Below are positions 1-8,062 of a stretch of 64,000 bases of DNA, one piece after another. The position numbers and the translations under genes were made by a program. Below the pieces are notes generated by a model. That model was not told where the DNA came from. It did not search any database and was given only the letters and a program-made list of their open reading frames with translations. Each line of letters starts with the position of its first letter. The first letter of the stretch is position 1. This DNA is from Kaustia mangrovi (lineage in GTDB: Bacteria > Pseudomonadota > Alphaproteobacteria > Rhizobiales > Im1). The DNA lies in contig NZ_CP058214.1 of NCBI RefSeq assembly GCF_015482775.1, positions 2,346,501 to 2,410,500 of the forward strand. The letters are read 5' to 3'.

Positions 1-2247
1 CTGCCAGTCGAAGCCCTTCTGCTGGCGCTCCACCAGCGCGTCGCGGCCGATGAAATCGCCCTTGTTCAGGTGCACGAAGCGGTCGAGCCCCGATTCGAGC
101 GCGGCATATTCGATGGACAGCTCGCGCGGGATGAGCCGGTAGGACTTCTCCAGCCTCATGGCATCCATCGCGCGGATGCCGAAGGGCTTCAGGTCGAACT
201 CCGCGCCCGCCGCCATGAGCAGGTCGAAGATCGTGTTCTGCATCTCGATGGGGTGATGCAGCTCCCAGCCGAGCTCGCCCACGAAGTTCACCCGGATCGC
301 GCGCGCCGAGGCCGGGCCGATATTGATCCACTTGCCCGTCAGCCACTTGAAGCTGTCGTTGGAGAGATCCGCATCGGTGACCTTCTGGAGCACGTCGCGC
401 GCATGGGGCCCGGCGAGCACCAGCACGCCGTACTGGCTCGTCACCTTCTGCAGGTCGACGCTGCGGTCTTCCGGCAGGTTCTTCTTCAGATAGTCGAAAT
501 CGTGCCGCTCGAAGGCGCCGGCGGAAACCAGATAGAACTGCTGCGGGCCCTCGCGGAAGATCGTGAACTCCGAGCGCACGCCGCCATACTTGGTGAGCAT
601 GTGGGTCAGCGCGATGCGGCCCGGCTTCTTCGGGATGCGGTTGGCGACCAGCCGGTCGAGCCAGGCTTCCGCCCCCGGCCCGGAGACCTCGAACTTGGAG
701 AAGGCCGACATGTCGAGCAGCCCCGCCTTCTCGTGAACGTGGCGCGCCTCGCGGCCGACCATGTCGAAATAGTTCGACCGGCGGAAGCTGTAGCGCTCGC
801 GGATCGGCTCGTCCTGCCTTTGGGGCGGATGGTTCTCGTTCAGGATCACGTCGGGCTTGCCGAGCTCGGCCTCGGTCAAGGCATAGCCCTCCGGCGCGAA
901 CCAGTTGGGCCGCTCCCAGCCATAGACGGAGCCGAACACCGCGCCGAGCGCCTTCATGCGGTCATAGCAGGGCGCGCGCTTGAGCGGCCGGCCCGCCGCG
1001 CGCTCCTCGTCCGGATAATGGACGGTGAAGACGTTGGCATAGGCCTCCTCGTTCTTCTCCTTGAGGTAGCCGCGCGAGGCGTAAGGCCCGAAGCGGCGCG
1101 GATCGACGCCCATCATGTCGATGGACGGCTCGCCCTCCACGATCCATTCGGCGAGCTGCCAGCCGGCGCCGCCGGCCGCCGTCACGCCGAAGGAATGGCC
1201 CTCGTTCAGCCAGAAATTCTTCAGGTCCCAGGCCGGCCCGATGATCGGCGAGCCGTCCGGCGTATAGGCGATGGCGCCGTTATAGATCTTCTTGATGCCC
1301 ACCTCGCCGAAGGCCGGCACGCGGGCGATGGCGGCCTCCACATAGGGCATAAGCCGTTCCAGATCCTCCTGGAAGAGCTCGTATTCGGAGCTCTCCGACG
1401 GCCCGTCCACATAGCAGCAGGGCGCACCCTTCTCGTAGGGCCCGAGCAGCAGCCCCTTGGCCTCCTCGCGCATATAGTAGGAGGCGTCGGACTCGCGAAG
1501 CACGCCCATCTCCGGCAGGCCCTCGGCGTGGCGCCTGACGATCTCGGGATGGGGCTCGGTGACGATATACTGGTGCTCCACGGGGATCACCGGAATGTCG
1601 AGCCCGACCATCTCGCCGGTGTGGCGCGCGAAGTTGCCGGTGGCGGAGACGACGTGCTCGCAGGCGATGTCGCCCTTGTCGGTGCGCACCACCCATTCGC
1701 CGTTCGGCTGCTGCTCGATGGCCGTCACGGCCGTGTTGCGGTAGATCTCCGCGCCGCGCGAGCGCGCGCCCTTGGCGAGCGCCTGGGTGAGGTCGGCGGG
1801 CTGGACATAGCCGTCGTCGGGATGCTGGATCGCGCCGATCAGGTCGTCGGTCTCGCACAGCGGCCAGATCTCCCTGACCTCCTCCGGCGTCAGCACGCGC
1901 ACATCGACGCCGATCGTCTTGGCGACGCCGACATAGTACATGTACTCGTCCCAGCGGTCCTTCGTGCAGGCGAGCCTGATGTTGGAGACCCGGGAGAAGC
2001 CCACATGCTGCCCGGTCTCCTCCTCCAGGCTCTGATAGAGGTTGACCGAGTATTTGTGGATCTGGCCCACCGAGTAGCTCATGTTGAACAGGGGCAACAG
2101 GCCCGCCGCGTGCCATGTCGAGCCGGAGGTCAACTCCTTGCGCTCGATCAGGACAACGTCCGACCACCCCTTCTTGGCGAGGTGATAGAGCGTGGACACG
2201 CCGACCACACCACCGCCGATAACCACCACACGCGCCTGGCTTTTCAT
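1..2247 (-). CDS. Dimethylglycine/sarcosine dehydrogenase-type FAD enzyme with GcvT domain (3' end cut by window)
   Basis: Predicted oxidative N-demethylase of the dimethylglycine/sarcosine dehydrogenase family, passing the one-carbon unit to folate. The start at 2247 gives an N-terminal Rossmann FAD motif (GGGVVG, residues 11-16) and a TWHAAG stretch (44-49) that matches the site of covalent FAD attachment at His in characterised dimethylglycine dehydrogenases. The DAO fold fills about residues 5-370. After a linker, an aminomethyltransferase (GcvT-like) domain begins near residue 430 and is still open at base 1. 749 residues are visible; family members have about 800-850, so little is missing. 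It stands alone, divergent from the SRPBCC-ArsR pair. Substrate (dimethylglycine, sarcosine or a related N-methyl compound) cannot be fixed from sequence; the family is clear. Confidence 0.85.
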   Translation of the reverse strand, partial: MKSQARVVVIGGGVVGVSTLYHLAKKGWSDVVLIERKELTSGSTWHAAGLLPLFNMSYSVGQIHKYSVNLYQSLEEETGQHVGFSRVSNIRLACTKDRWDEYMYYVGVAKTIGVDVRVLTPEEVREIWPLCETDDLIGAIQHPDDGYVQPADLTQALAKGARSRGAEIYRNTAVTAIEQQPNGEWVVRTDKGDIACEHVVSATGNFARHTGEMVGLDIPVIPVEHQYIVTEPHPEIVRRHAEGLPEMGVLRESDASYYMREEAKGLLLGPYEKGAPCCYVDGPSESSEYELFQEDLERLMPYVEAAIARVPAFGEVGIKKIYNGAIAYTPDGSPIIGPAWDLKNFWLNEGHSFGVTAAGGAGWQLAEWIVEGEPSIDMMGVDPRRFGPYASRGYLKEKNEEAYANVFTVHYPDEERAAGRPLKRAPCYDRMKALGAVFGSVYGWERPNWFAPEGYALTEAELGKPDVILNENHPPQRQDEPIRERYSFRRSNYFDMVGREARHVHEKAGLLDMSAFSKFEVSGPGAEAWLDRLVANRIPKKPGRIALTHMLTKYGGVRSEFTIFREGPQQFYLVSAGAFERHDFDYLKKNLPEDRSVDLQKVTSQYGVLVLAGPHARDVLQKVTDADLSNDSFKWLTGKWINIGPASARAIRVNFVGELGWELHHPIEMQNTIFDLLMAAGAEFDLKPFGIRAMDAMRLEKSYRLIPRELSIEYAALESGLDRFVHLNKGDFIGRDALVERQQKGFDWQ

Positions 2248-2409
2248 GATCTCGACCCCATGATCGGAATGCCGTTCTTTCCAGCCAGAATAGGAGCCAT
2301 GACCCGGCCCGCATTTGGCCTGAGCGACGGAAGCGGAGCGGATTGCGACACATATGCGACACGGGGCGGGAGGCGCCGGATATGCGGCGCGAGAGGGAAC
2401 AGCACAAAG

Positions 2410-2427
2410 CGCAACTTTATAGTTGCG
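2410..2427. promoter_or_regulatory. Inverted repeat, probable ArsR-family operator of the SRPBCC-ArsR operon
   Basis: An 18-bp palindrome, CGCAACT-TTAT-AGTTGCG, has perfect 7-bp arms. It lies 47 bp upstream of the SRPBCC start codon and is more AT-rich than its surroundings. ArsR-SmtB repressors bind short AT-centred palindromes over their own promoters, and this operon ends with an ArsR gene, so autoregulation is the natural reading. The operator role is inferred; the symmetry is direct observation. Confidence 0.55.
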
Positions 2428-2474
2428 TTTCAAGATCTGCACTGGCATCGTACCGGCAACCAGGAGGTTGCCTT

Positions 2475-2921
2475 ATGACGGATCGCATCGAGAAGACCAT
2501 AGAGCTCGCCGCCCCCATCGAGCGGGTCTGGCGCGCGCTCACCGATCACACCGAGTTCGGCGAATGGTTCCGGGTCAGGCTGGACGGCCCCTTCGTGCCG
2601 GGCGAGACCTCGCGCGGCCACATCACCTATCCCGGCTACGAGCACGTCCGGTGGACGGCGGAGATCAAGGCCATGGAGGAACCGCACTATTTCGCCTTCA
2701 CATGGCACCCCTATGCCGTCGACCCGGATGTGGACTATTCCGGCGAGCCGCAGACGCTCGTCGAGTTCCATCTCAAGGAGACCGCGAGGGGCACGCGGCT
2801 GACCGTCACCGAAACCGGCTTCGACGCCCTGCCGGACCACAGGAGGCCGGATGCGCTGCGCATGAACGAGGGCGGATGGGCCGGGCAGATGAGGAATATC
2901 GAGGCCCATGTCGCACCATGA
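2475..2921 (+). CDS. SRPBCC (AHSA1/START-like) domain protein
   Basis: 148-residue SRPBCC fold protein of the AHSA1/polyketide cyclase-like group that is commonly encoded beside ArsR regulators. The fold opens with the typical sequence IEKTIELAAPIERVWRALTD near residue 5, continues with FGEWFRV and a central WTAEIK strand, and ends in a long C-terminal helix. The ATG at 2475 is chosen because AGGAGG ends 8 bases before it; an in-frame start further upstream would run through the operator. Its stop overlaps the following ArsR gene by 14 bp, indicating translational coupling. These proteins have a deep hydrophobic pocket and may bind a small ligand, but the ligand is unknown. Confidence 0.86.
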   Translation: MTDRIEKTIELAAPIERVWRALTDHTEFGEWFRVRLDGPFVPGETSRGHITYPGYEHVRWTAEIKAMEEPHYFAFTWHPYAVDPDVDYSGEPQTLVEFHLKETARGTRLTVTETGFDALPDHRRPDALRMNEGGWAGQMRNIEAHVAP

Positions 2922-3246
2922 CGCCCGGACGCGCGAGCCCGGTCCGGCATCCGTCTTCGCCGCGCTCGGCGACGGGACCCGGCTGTCGCTGCTGACGACA
3001 CTCGCCGACGGGCAGGCGCGGTCGATCGCCACGCTCGCGGCGGATACCGAGATCACCCGGCAGGCGGTGACGAAACACCTGCACGTTCTGGAGAAGGCCG
3101 GACTGGTGGAGAGCAGCCGGGTCGGGCGCGAAAGCCGGTTCGCCTTCCGCCCCGAGGCCATCGCGGACGCCCGGTCCTATCTCGACGAGGTCTCCGCGCA
3201 ATGGGACGCCGCCCTGTCGCGGCTGCGCGCCTTCGTCGAACGCTGA
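2908..3246 (+). CDS. ArsR-family winged-helix repressor
   Basis: 112-residue winged-helix regulator. FAALGDGTRLSLLTTLADG (near residues 18-36) is the usual ArsR opening helix, and ITRQAVTKHLHVLEKAGLVESSRVGRES (about 49-76) is the recognition helix and wing. No CxC metal site is seen, so it belongs to the non-metal ArsR group that travels with SRPBCC genes. It overlaps the SRPBCC gene, has no separate promoter and probably binds the palindrome at 2410. The pair presumably forms an autoregulated unit whose inducer is unknown. Confidence 0.9.
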   Translation: MSHHDARTREPGPASVFAALGDGTRLSLLTTLADGQARSIATLAADTEITRQAVTKHLHVLEKAGLVESSRVGRESRFAFRPEAIADARSYLDEVSAQWDAALSRLRAFVER

Positions 3247-3334
3247 GTTCGCGTGCTGTCCCTGTCGGGTCTGGGCTCTGAGCCTTCGCGGGAGCGAGCG
3301 GAGGAGACGTCAGGCCGTCTTGCCCACTGACCGC

Positions 3335-3360
3335 TCATGCCCGCGAAGGCGGGCATCCAG
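3335..3360. repeat. REP-like short palindromic repeat, copy 1
   Basis: This intergenic element starts TCATGCCCGC, has the tetraloop-like GAAG, then GCGGGC and ATCCAG. It can fold as a GCCCGC/GCGGGC hairpin. Related copies are at 18678 (single) and 43145 (head-to-head pair). It lies between the convergent ends of the ArsR gene and ispA. This is typical of dispersed repeats that collect at operon ends in alphaproteobacteria; no coding role is seen. Confidence 0.5.
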
Positions 3361-3400
3361 GCCCTGCGCGGACAAGTGCTCAACCCGACCGCACCCTGCG

Positions 3401-4291
3401 CTAATTCCTGCGCTCGACGATGAACCGCGCGGCCTCGCGCAGGGTCTCCGCCTCCGCACCGAACCGGTCGAGCGCGGCGCAGGCCTCAGAGACGAGCTCG
3501 CGGGCGCGGGCGCGGGCGCCCTCCAGCCCCAGGAGCTGGACGAAGGTCGCCTTGCCGGCATCGGCATCCTTGCCGGTGCGCTTGCCGGTGACCGCCGCGT
3601 CGCCCTCCTCGTCCAGAATGTCGTCGGCGATCTGGAAGGCGAGGCCGATCCGGTCGGCATAGGTCTCCAGCGCGCCGCGCACGCCATCGTCGGCGCCCGC
3701 GAGGATCGCCGGGGCGACCAGCGCATAGCGGAACAGCGCGCCCGTCTTGAGGTTCTGCAGGAGGACGATATCGTCGAGCCCGAGCGGCGTGCCGTTGGTC
3801 TCCGCCTGCAGATCGAGCATCTGGCCGCCGACCATGCCCGCCTTGCCCGCCGCACGGGCCAGCTCCAGAACGAGCTCGGCACGCACGGCCGCATCGGCAT
3901 GGGTCTCCGGCTCCGACAGGATCTCGAAGGCGAAGGTCAACAGCCCGTCGCCGGCGAGGATCGCGGTCGCCTCGTCGAAGGCGATATGGGTTGTCGGCTT
4001 GCCCCGGCGCAGATCGTCGTCGTCCATAGCGGGCAGGTCGTCATGGACGAGCGAATAGCAATGCACGCATTCGAGCGCCGCCCCCGTCCTCAGCGCGCCC
4101 TCGCGGTCCGCACCCAGGAGCCTCGCCGTCTCCACCACGAAGAACGGCCTCAGGCGCTTGCCCTGGCCGAGCGAGGCATAGCGCATGGCGTCCACGACGC
4201 GGCGCGCGCGCGCCCTATCGGGCGGCATGAGCGCGTCGAGCAGGCTGTCGACATCCCGGGCAGTCTGTTTAAGGTCGGCTTCGAAGGACAT
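3401..4291 (-). CDS. ispA: Polyprenyl (farnesyl/geranyl) diphosphate synthase
   Basis: Cytosolic short-chain trans-prenyltransferase, 296 residues, condensing DMAPP/GPP with IPP to farnesyl diphosphate for quinones and undecaprenyl phosphate. The first aspartate-rich motif (DDLPAMDDDD, residues 84-93) and second (DDILD, 223-227) are intact. GQGKRLRP (42-49), GGQMLDL (155-161) and LKTGALF are typical IspA sequences. The start giving MSFEADL is chosen by family length; longer in-frame starts add a low-complexity extension. It is divergent from mtgA with 165 bp between the starts. Whether the product is strictly C15 cannot be decided by eye, but length and motifs fit IspA best. Confidence 0.9.
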   Translation of the reverse strand: MSFEADLKQTARDVDSLLDALMPPDRARARRVVDAMRYASLGQGKRLRPFFVVETARLLGADREGALRTGAALECVHCYSLVHDDLPAMDDDDLRRGKPTTHIAFDEATAILAGDGLLTFAFEILSEPETHADAAVRAELVLELARAAGKAGMVGGQMLDLQAETNGTPLGLDDIVLLQNLKTGALFRYALVAPAILAGADDGVRGALETYADRIGLAFQIADDILDEEGDAAVTGKRTGKDADAGKATFVQLLGLEGARARARELVSEACAALDRFGAEAETLREAARFIVERRN

Positions 4292-4456
4292 GGGGCAGCA
4301 GGGACCGGATATGGCAGAACGGAGACTGGCGGCGGCACAAGCCCCTGGCGGCCTATGCTGCCGCCATGACGATCGCACCCCCGCCCGGGTTCGCAAAACT
4401 CATAGGATGAGACAGCGCTTCGTGCAATGGGCATGGGCAAGCGAGAGGGGCCGGCC

Positions 4457-5158
4457 ATGACCGGAAAGGAACGACGAGGCGGGCGCCGGCTCGCCCGAAG
4501 GATCGTTTCGGCGCTGGCCGTCGTCATGGCGCTGCCCTTTGTGCTGACCGTGCTTTATGCCGCCGTGCCGCCGCCGGTGAGCATGCTCATGATCCTCAAC
4601 GCGCTCGGCGGGCGGGGGATCGAGAAGGACTGGGTTCGGCTGGACGATATCGCGCCCGCGCTGCCGCGCGCCGTCCTCGCCTCCGAGGATGCCCGCTTCT
4701 GCGAACACAACGGCGTCGACTGGCGCGCGGTCAGGACGGTCGTGGAGGACGCACTCGACAATCCCGGCGAGGCTCCGCGCGGCGCCAGCACGATCGCCAT
4801 GCAGACGGCCAAGAACCTCTATCTGTGGCCGGGGCGGTCCTATCTGCGCAAGGCGCTGGAGATCCCGCTCGCCTACTGGATCGACCTCGTCTGGCCGAAG
4901 CGCCGCCAGATCGAGATCTATCTGAACATCGCGGAATGGGGCCCGGGCCTCTACGGGGCGCAGGCCGCCGCGCGACATCATTTCGGCAAGCCGGCCTCCG
5001 CGCTGACCCGCCGCGAGGCCGCCCTTCTGGCCGCCGTCCTGCCGGCACCGCTTGAGCGCAATGCCGGCCGGCCCGGCCCCGTCACCCGGCGCATCGCCTC
5101 CAGGATCGTGAGACGCATGGCCGGCATGGACCCCTATCTCGCATGCCTGTCGCCGTGA
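4457..5158 (+). CDS. mtgA: Monofunctional biosynthetic peptidoglycan transglycosylase
   Basis: Family GT51 glycosyltransferase that polymerises lipid II on the periplasmic face of the inner membrane, without a transpeptidase domain. A cytoplasmic basic tail is followed by one membrane anchor (about residues 15-38). The catalytic motif ASEDARFCEHNGVDW lies near 75-89, GASTIAMQTAKN follows, and EIYLNIAEWGPGLYGAQAA is the third conserved block. Length (233 aa) is normal for MtgA. I start at the ATG at 4457, which has a GAGAGGGG Shine-Dalgarno 8 bases upstream; an in-frame ATG at 4427 would add ten residues. Next gene is rpmF, a neighbour pairing common in this group. Confidence 0.92.
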   Translation: MTGKERRGGRRLARRIVSALAVVMALPFVLTVLYAAVPPPVSMLMILNALGGRGIEKDWVRLDDIAPALPRAVLASEDARFCEHNGVDWRAVRTVVEDALDNPGEAPRGASTIAMQTAKNLYLWPGRSYLRKALEIPLAYWIDLVWPKRRQIEIYLNIAEWGPGLYGAQAAARHHFGKPASALTRREAALLAAVLPAPLERNAGRPGPVTRRIASRIVRRMAGMDPYLACLSP

Positions 5159-5314
5159 ACGCGCGCCGCGTGCCGGACCCCGGGGCACGAAAAGTCGCGC
5201 CTGCCCTCTGGCGTTCCGCGCCTCATCGCTGTATAAGGCGCGCCACGGTAGATATTCGCGAAGCTTCTTAGCGACGTGCGCCCGCCGCTCCGCGGTGCGC
5301 GAGGAGTTTGAGAC

Positions 5315-5500
5315 ATGGCAGTTCCGAAGAGAAAAACGACCAGCATGAAGCGCGGCAACCGGCGCTCCGGTCACAGCAAGGAATCTGTGACCTATGTGGA
5401 GAGCAAGGAGACCGGCGAGCTTCACCGTCCCCATCATGTCGACCTGAAGACCGGCATGTATCGCGGCCGCCAGATCCTGGAGCCGCGCGAGGACTTCTAG
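5315..5500 (+). CDS. rpmF: 50S ribosomal protein L32
   Basis: 61-residue large-subunit protein, recognised end to end: [20 protein letters not shown] at the N-terminus, then [18 protein letters not shown] at the C-terminus. It lacks the zinc-binding cysteines of some L32 proteins, as is normal for alphaproteobacteria. GAGGAG sits about 10 bases upstream of the ATG. It follows mtgA by 156 bp, room enough for its own promoter. Confidence 0.97.
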   Translation: MAVPKRKTTSMKRGNRRSGHSKESVTYVESKETGELHRPHHVDLKTGMYRGRQILEPREDF

Positions 5501-5527
5501 CCTCCGGCCAAGGACGGCAGATTATCC

Positions 5528-6193
5528 ATGCCGTGGAGCGAGATCGTCGCGACGAGCTTTGCCACGCTGTTCGTGGTCATCGATCCGATCGGTCTCGTTC
5601 CGTTGTTCCTGGCCCTCACGCCGCAGTCCGACAAGGCGGAACGGCGCCGCATCGCCTGGCGGGCGATGCTGGCGAGCCTTGTCGTGCTCGTCATCTTCGC
5701 GCTGTTCGGCGACGCCGTCCTCTCCTTCCTCGGCATCAGCCTGCCGGCCTTCCGCATCGCCGGCGGCATATTGCTGTTCGTGCTGGCGCTCGAAATGCTG
5801 TTCGAGAAGCGCACGGCGCGGCGCGAGCGCAATGTCGCCGAAGCCCAGGCCGAGCACGCCGCCGACACGCAGGGGCCATCCGGCGCGTCGGAGGATGACG
5901 AGGATATCGCCGTCTTCCCGCTTGCCGTTCCGCTGATCGCGGGCCCCGGCGCCATCACCTCCATCCTGCTGCTCATGAGCCATCACCAGGGCGACTATGC
6001 CGCCCAGGCTCTCGTCGTCGCCGTCATGGTGGCCGTCCTCGCCCTTACCCTCGCCTTCTTCCTTGCGGCGGGCTGGTTCGGACACCATCTGGGACCGACG
6101 CTGATCCGCGCGCTCACCCGCGTGCTCGGCGTCATCCTCGCCGCGCTCGCCATGCAGTTCATCCTCACCGGGCTGCAGAATGCGGGCTTCTGA
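5528..6193 (+). CDS. MarC-family inner-membrane protein
   Basis: 221-residue polytopic membrane protein of the MarC family (UPF0056), with six predicted helices. The family signature FVVIDPIGLVPLFLALT is near residues 15-31 and its pseudo-repeat FPLAVPLIAGPGAITSILLL at about 137-156, implying two inverted three-helix halves. A hydrophilic loop rich in Glu/Asp/Ala (about 95-135) separates them. MarC was once linked to multiple antibiotic resistance, but that link was withdrawn and the function is unknown. It starts 27 bp after rpmF and precedes the DUF924 gene by 15 bp. Confidence 0.9.
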   Translation: MPWSEIVATSFATLFVVIDPIGLVPLFLALTPQSDKAERRRIAWRAMLASLVVLVIFALFGDAVLSFLGISLPAFRIAGGILLFVLALEMLFEKRTARRERNVAEAQAEHAADTQGPSGASEDDEDIAVFPLAVPLIAGPGAITSILLLMSHHQGDYAAQALVVAVMVAVLALTLAFFLAAGWFGHHLGPTLIRALTRVLGVILAALAMQFILTGLQNAGF

Positions 6194-6208
6194 CCTCTGG
6201 AGACAGCG

Positions 6209-6757
6209 ATGACCGATCCCCTCTCGCCGCGCGACGTTCTCGACTTCTGGTTCGCCCAGGAGCCGGAGACGCACTTCAAGGCCGATCCGGCCTTCGACGA
6301 GGAGATCCGCGCCCGGTTCGGCGCGGCGCACGAAGCCGCGCTCGACGGCGCCTTCGACGGCTGGGCGGAGACGCCCGACGGCGCGCTTGCGCTGATCATC
6401 CTGCTCGACCAGTTCGCGCGCAACATCCACCGCGACACGCCGGCCATGTTCGCCGCCGACGCCAAGGCCCTGTCGCTCGCGCGCGCCGCGGTTGAGGCCG
6501 GGCAGGACCTGGAGCTTCCGGCCCCGGCACGCAGCTGGATCTACATGCCCTTCATGCATTCCGAGGCGCTCGACGACCAGGACCGGTGCATCGTGCTGTG
6601 CGAACGCTCCGGCCTCGACGACACGCTCCACTGGGCGAAGGTTCACGCCGATATCATCCGCCGCTTCGGGCGCTTTCCTCACCGCAACGACATTCTGGGC
6701 CGGACCTCGCTCGCCGAGGAACGTGTCTTCCTCGCCAATGGGGGCTTCAACGGCTGA
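6209..6757 (+). CDS. DUF924 family protein
   Basis: 182-residue soluble helical protein of the DUF924 family (TPR-like helical fold). Recognised by DVLDFWFAQEP at the N-terminus, LLDQFARNIHRDTPAMFA in the middle, and FMHSEALDDQDRCI, FGRFPHRNDILGR near the end. An ATG follows GGAGACAGCG. It is tightly spaced behind the marC-like gene, so probably co-transcribed. No enzymatic motif is established for the family and no function is claimed. Confidence 0.9.
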   Translation: MTDPLSPRDVLDFWFAQEPETHFKADPAFDEEIRARFGAAHEAALDGAFDGWAETPDGALALIILLDQFARNIHRDTPAMFAADAKALSLARAAVEAGQDLELPAPARSWIYMPFMHSEALDDQDRCIVLCERSGLDDTLHWAKVHADIIRRFGRFPHRNDILGRTSLAEERVFLANGGFNG

Positions 6758-6832
6758 GGCCGTCTGGTCCCGTTCTTGCTCCCTGCCCTGTCGACGGGGT
6801 TCCGGAAGGCAGGAATGGGACAGGCGGGCGCG

Positions 6833-8062
6833 ATGACGGACGCAACGGCGGCAGATGGCGGGACGGCGGGCGGCGATGCGCGCGACCGGCCGGCAACAGC
6901 CGGCGCAGACCTGCGGATCGTCGCCGACCCGCGTGGGGATACCGCCTTTCTGGCCGCCTGGAGGGACCTTGCCGGCCGCGCCGCGACCCCGGTCCTCACC
7001 GCGGAGCCCGCCTGGGTGAGCGCGGCCTATGACCGGTTGCCGGCGCAGGCCCGGCGCGCGCGGCTCTGCGCCATCCATGACGGCGGCGGACCTGACGGCG
7101 CCCTCCTGGCCCTGTGGCCCTGCGAGATCGCGCGCTGGCGCTGGGGCCTGCCGATCCGCGCCATGACGGGCTGGCGCTACGAGCACGCGTTTCTCGGCGC
7201 GCCGCTGCTGGATGCCGACCGGGCGGAGGAGGCGCTCTGCGCGCTCGTGTCCGGCCATGCGCGCGAGACCGGGCCGGTCCCGATCCTCATGCGCCACCTG
7301 CCCGCGGGCGATGCCACGCTGCCGGCGCTGGAGGCGGCCTGCGCGAAGACCGGCGCCATGTGCCATGTCCTGAAACGATACAGCCGTGCCGCGTTCCGCC
7401 CGACCGGCCATGCCGGCCTCGACGACTATCTGCGTGCGACCTTTCCCCGCAAGCGCCGCAAGGAGTTCAACCGCCTGAAGGCCCGGCTCGGCGAGCAGGG
7501 CACGCTGGCGCTGGAGAGGTTCGGCGGCTCGGACGGCCACGAGGACTGGCTCGACCGCTTCGCCGCCCTCGAGGCGAAAGGCTGGAAGGGCCGCAAGGGC
7601 ACCGCGCTCGGCGCGGACGCCGAAACGCGCGCCTTCTTCGGCACGCTGGTCGACCGGCTCGCCCGGCACGGCAGCGTTCGCGGATGGGCCCTGATGCTCG
7701 ACGGCGAGCCGGTCGCCATGCTGTTCGCGATGACGAGCGGACGGCGCGCCTGGCTCGGCAAGATCGCCTATGACGAGGCCTATTCGCGCTATTCGCCGGG
7801 CGTGCTCGTCACGCTCGAGGCGACGGCGGAGCTGTGCGCGGAGCCGGGGATCGAGCTTGTCGACTCCTGCGCCATCCCCGGCCATCCCATGATCGACCGC
7901 CTCTGGCACGACCGTCTGGAGATGGCCGACATCCTGATCACGCCGGCCTGGATGGGCGGACGAGGCGGGCGGGCGCTCGCCGCGCTGGAACGGGCCCGCG
8001 TGACCGGCACGGATCGTGCAAGGAGGATCGTCAAGTCACTGGCCGGAGATCATTCATCATGA
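6833..8062 (+). CDS. BioF2-like/FemAB-type GNAT acetyltransferase
   Basis: About 409 residues with two GNAT-like halves of the BioF2-like (CelD/FemAB) superfamily. The core runs from LDDYLRATFPRKRRKEFNRL through LEAKGWKGRKGTALG to GWALMLDGEPVAMLFAMTSGRRAWLGKIAYDEAYSRYSPGVLV, the classic acyl-CoA-binding segment. Members transfer acyl or aminoacyl groups in envelope or exopolysaccharide synthesis. The ATG at 6833 is preferred because the preceding in-frame residues are low complexity; 6776 and 6815 are alternatives. It overlaps the next gene by the tetranucleotide ATGA (8059-8062), so the two products are translationally coupled. Two relatives lie at 61452-63796. Substrate unknown. Confidence 0.8.
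   Translation: MTDATAADGGTAGGDARDRPATAGADLRIVADPRGDTAFLAAWRDLAGRAATPVLTAEPAWVSAAYDRLPAQARRARLCAIHDGGGPDGALLALWPCEIARWRWGLPIRAMTGWRYEHAFLGAPLLDADRAEEALCALVSGHARETGPVPILMRHLPAGDATLPALEAACAKTGAMCHVLKRYSRAAFRPTGHAGLDDYLRATFPRKRRKEFNRLKARLGEQGTLALERFGGSDGHEDWLDRFAALEAKGWKGRKGTALGADAETRAFFGTLVDRLARHGSVRGWALMLDGEPVAMLFAMTSGRRAWLGKIAYDEAYSRYSPGVLVTLEATAELCAEPGIELVDSCAIPGHPMIDRLWHDRLEMADILITPAWMGGRGGRALAALERARVTGTDRARRIVKSLAGDHSS

Noticed and set aside
70-2478. A 2.4-kb open rightward frame covering the dimethylglycine dehydrogenase gene.
   Set aside because: It is antisense to a gene with clear FAD motifs, its translation is Arg/Ala/Gly/His/Asp-rich with no domain, and stop-poor antisense frames are usual in DNA this GC-rich.
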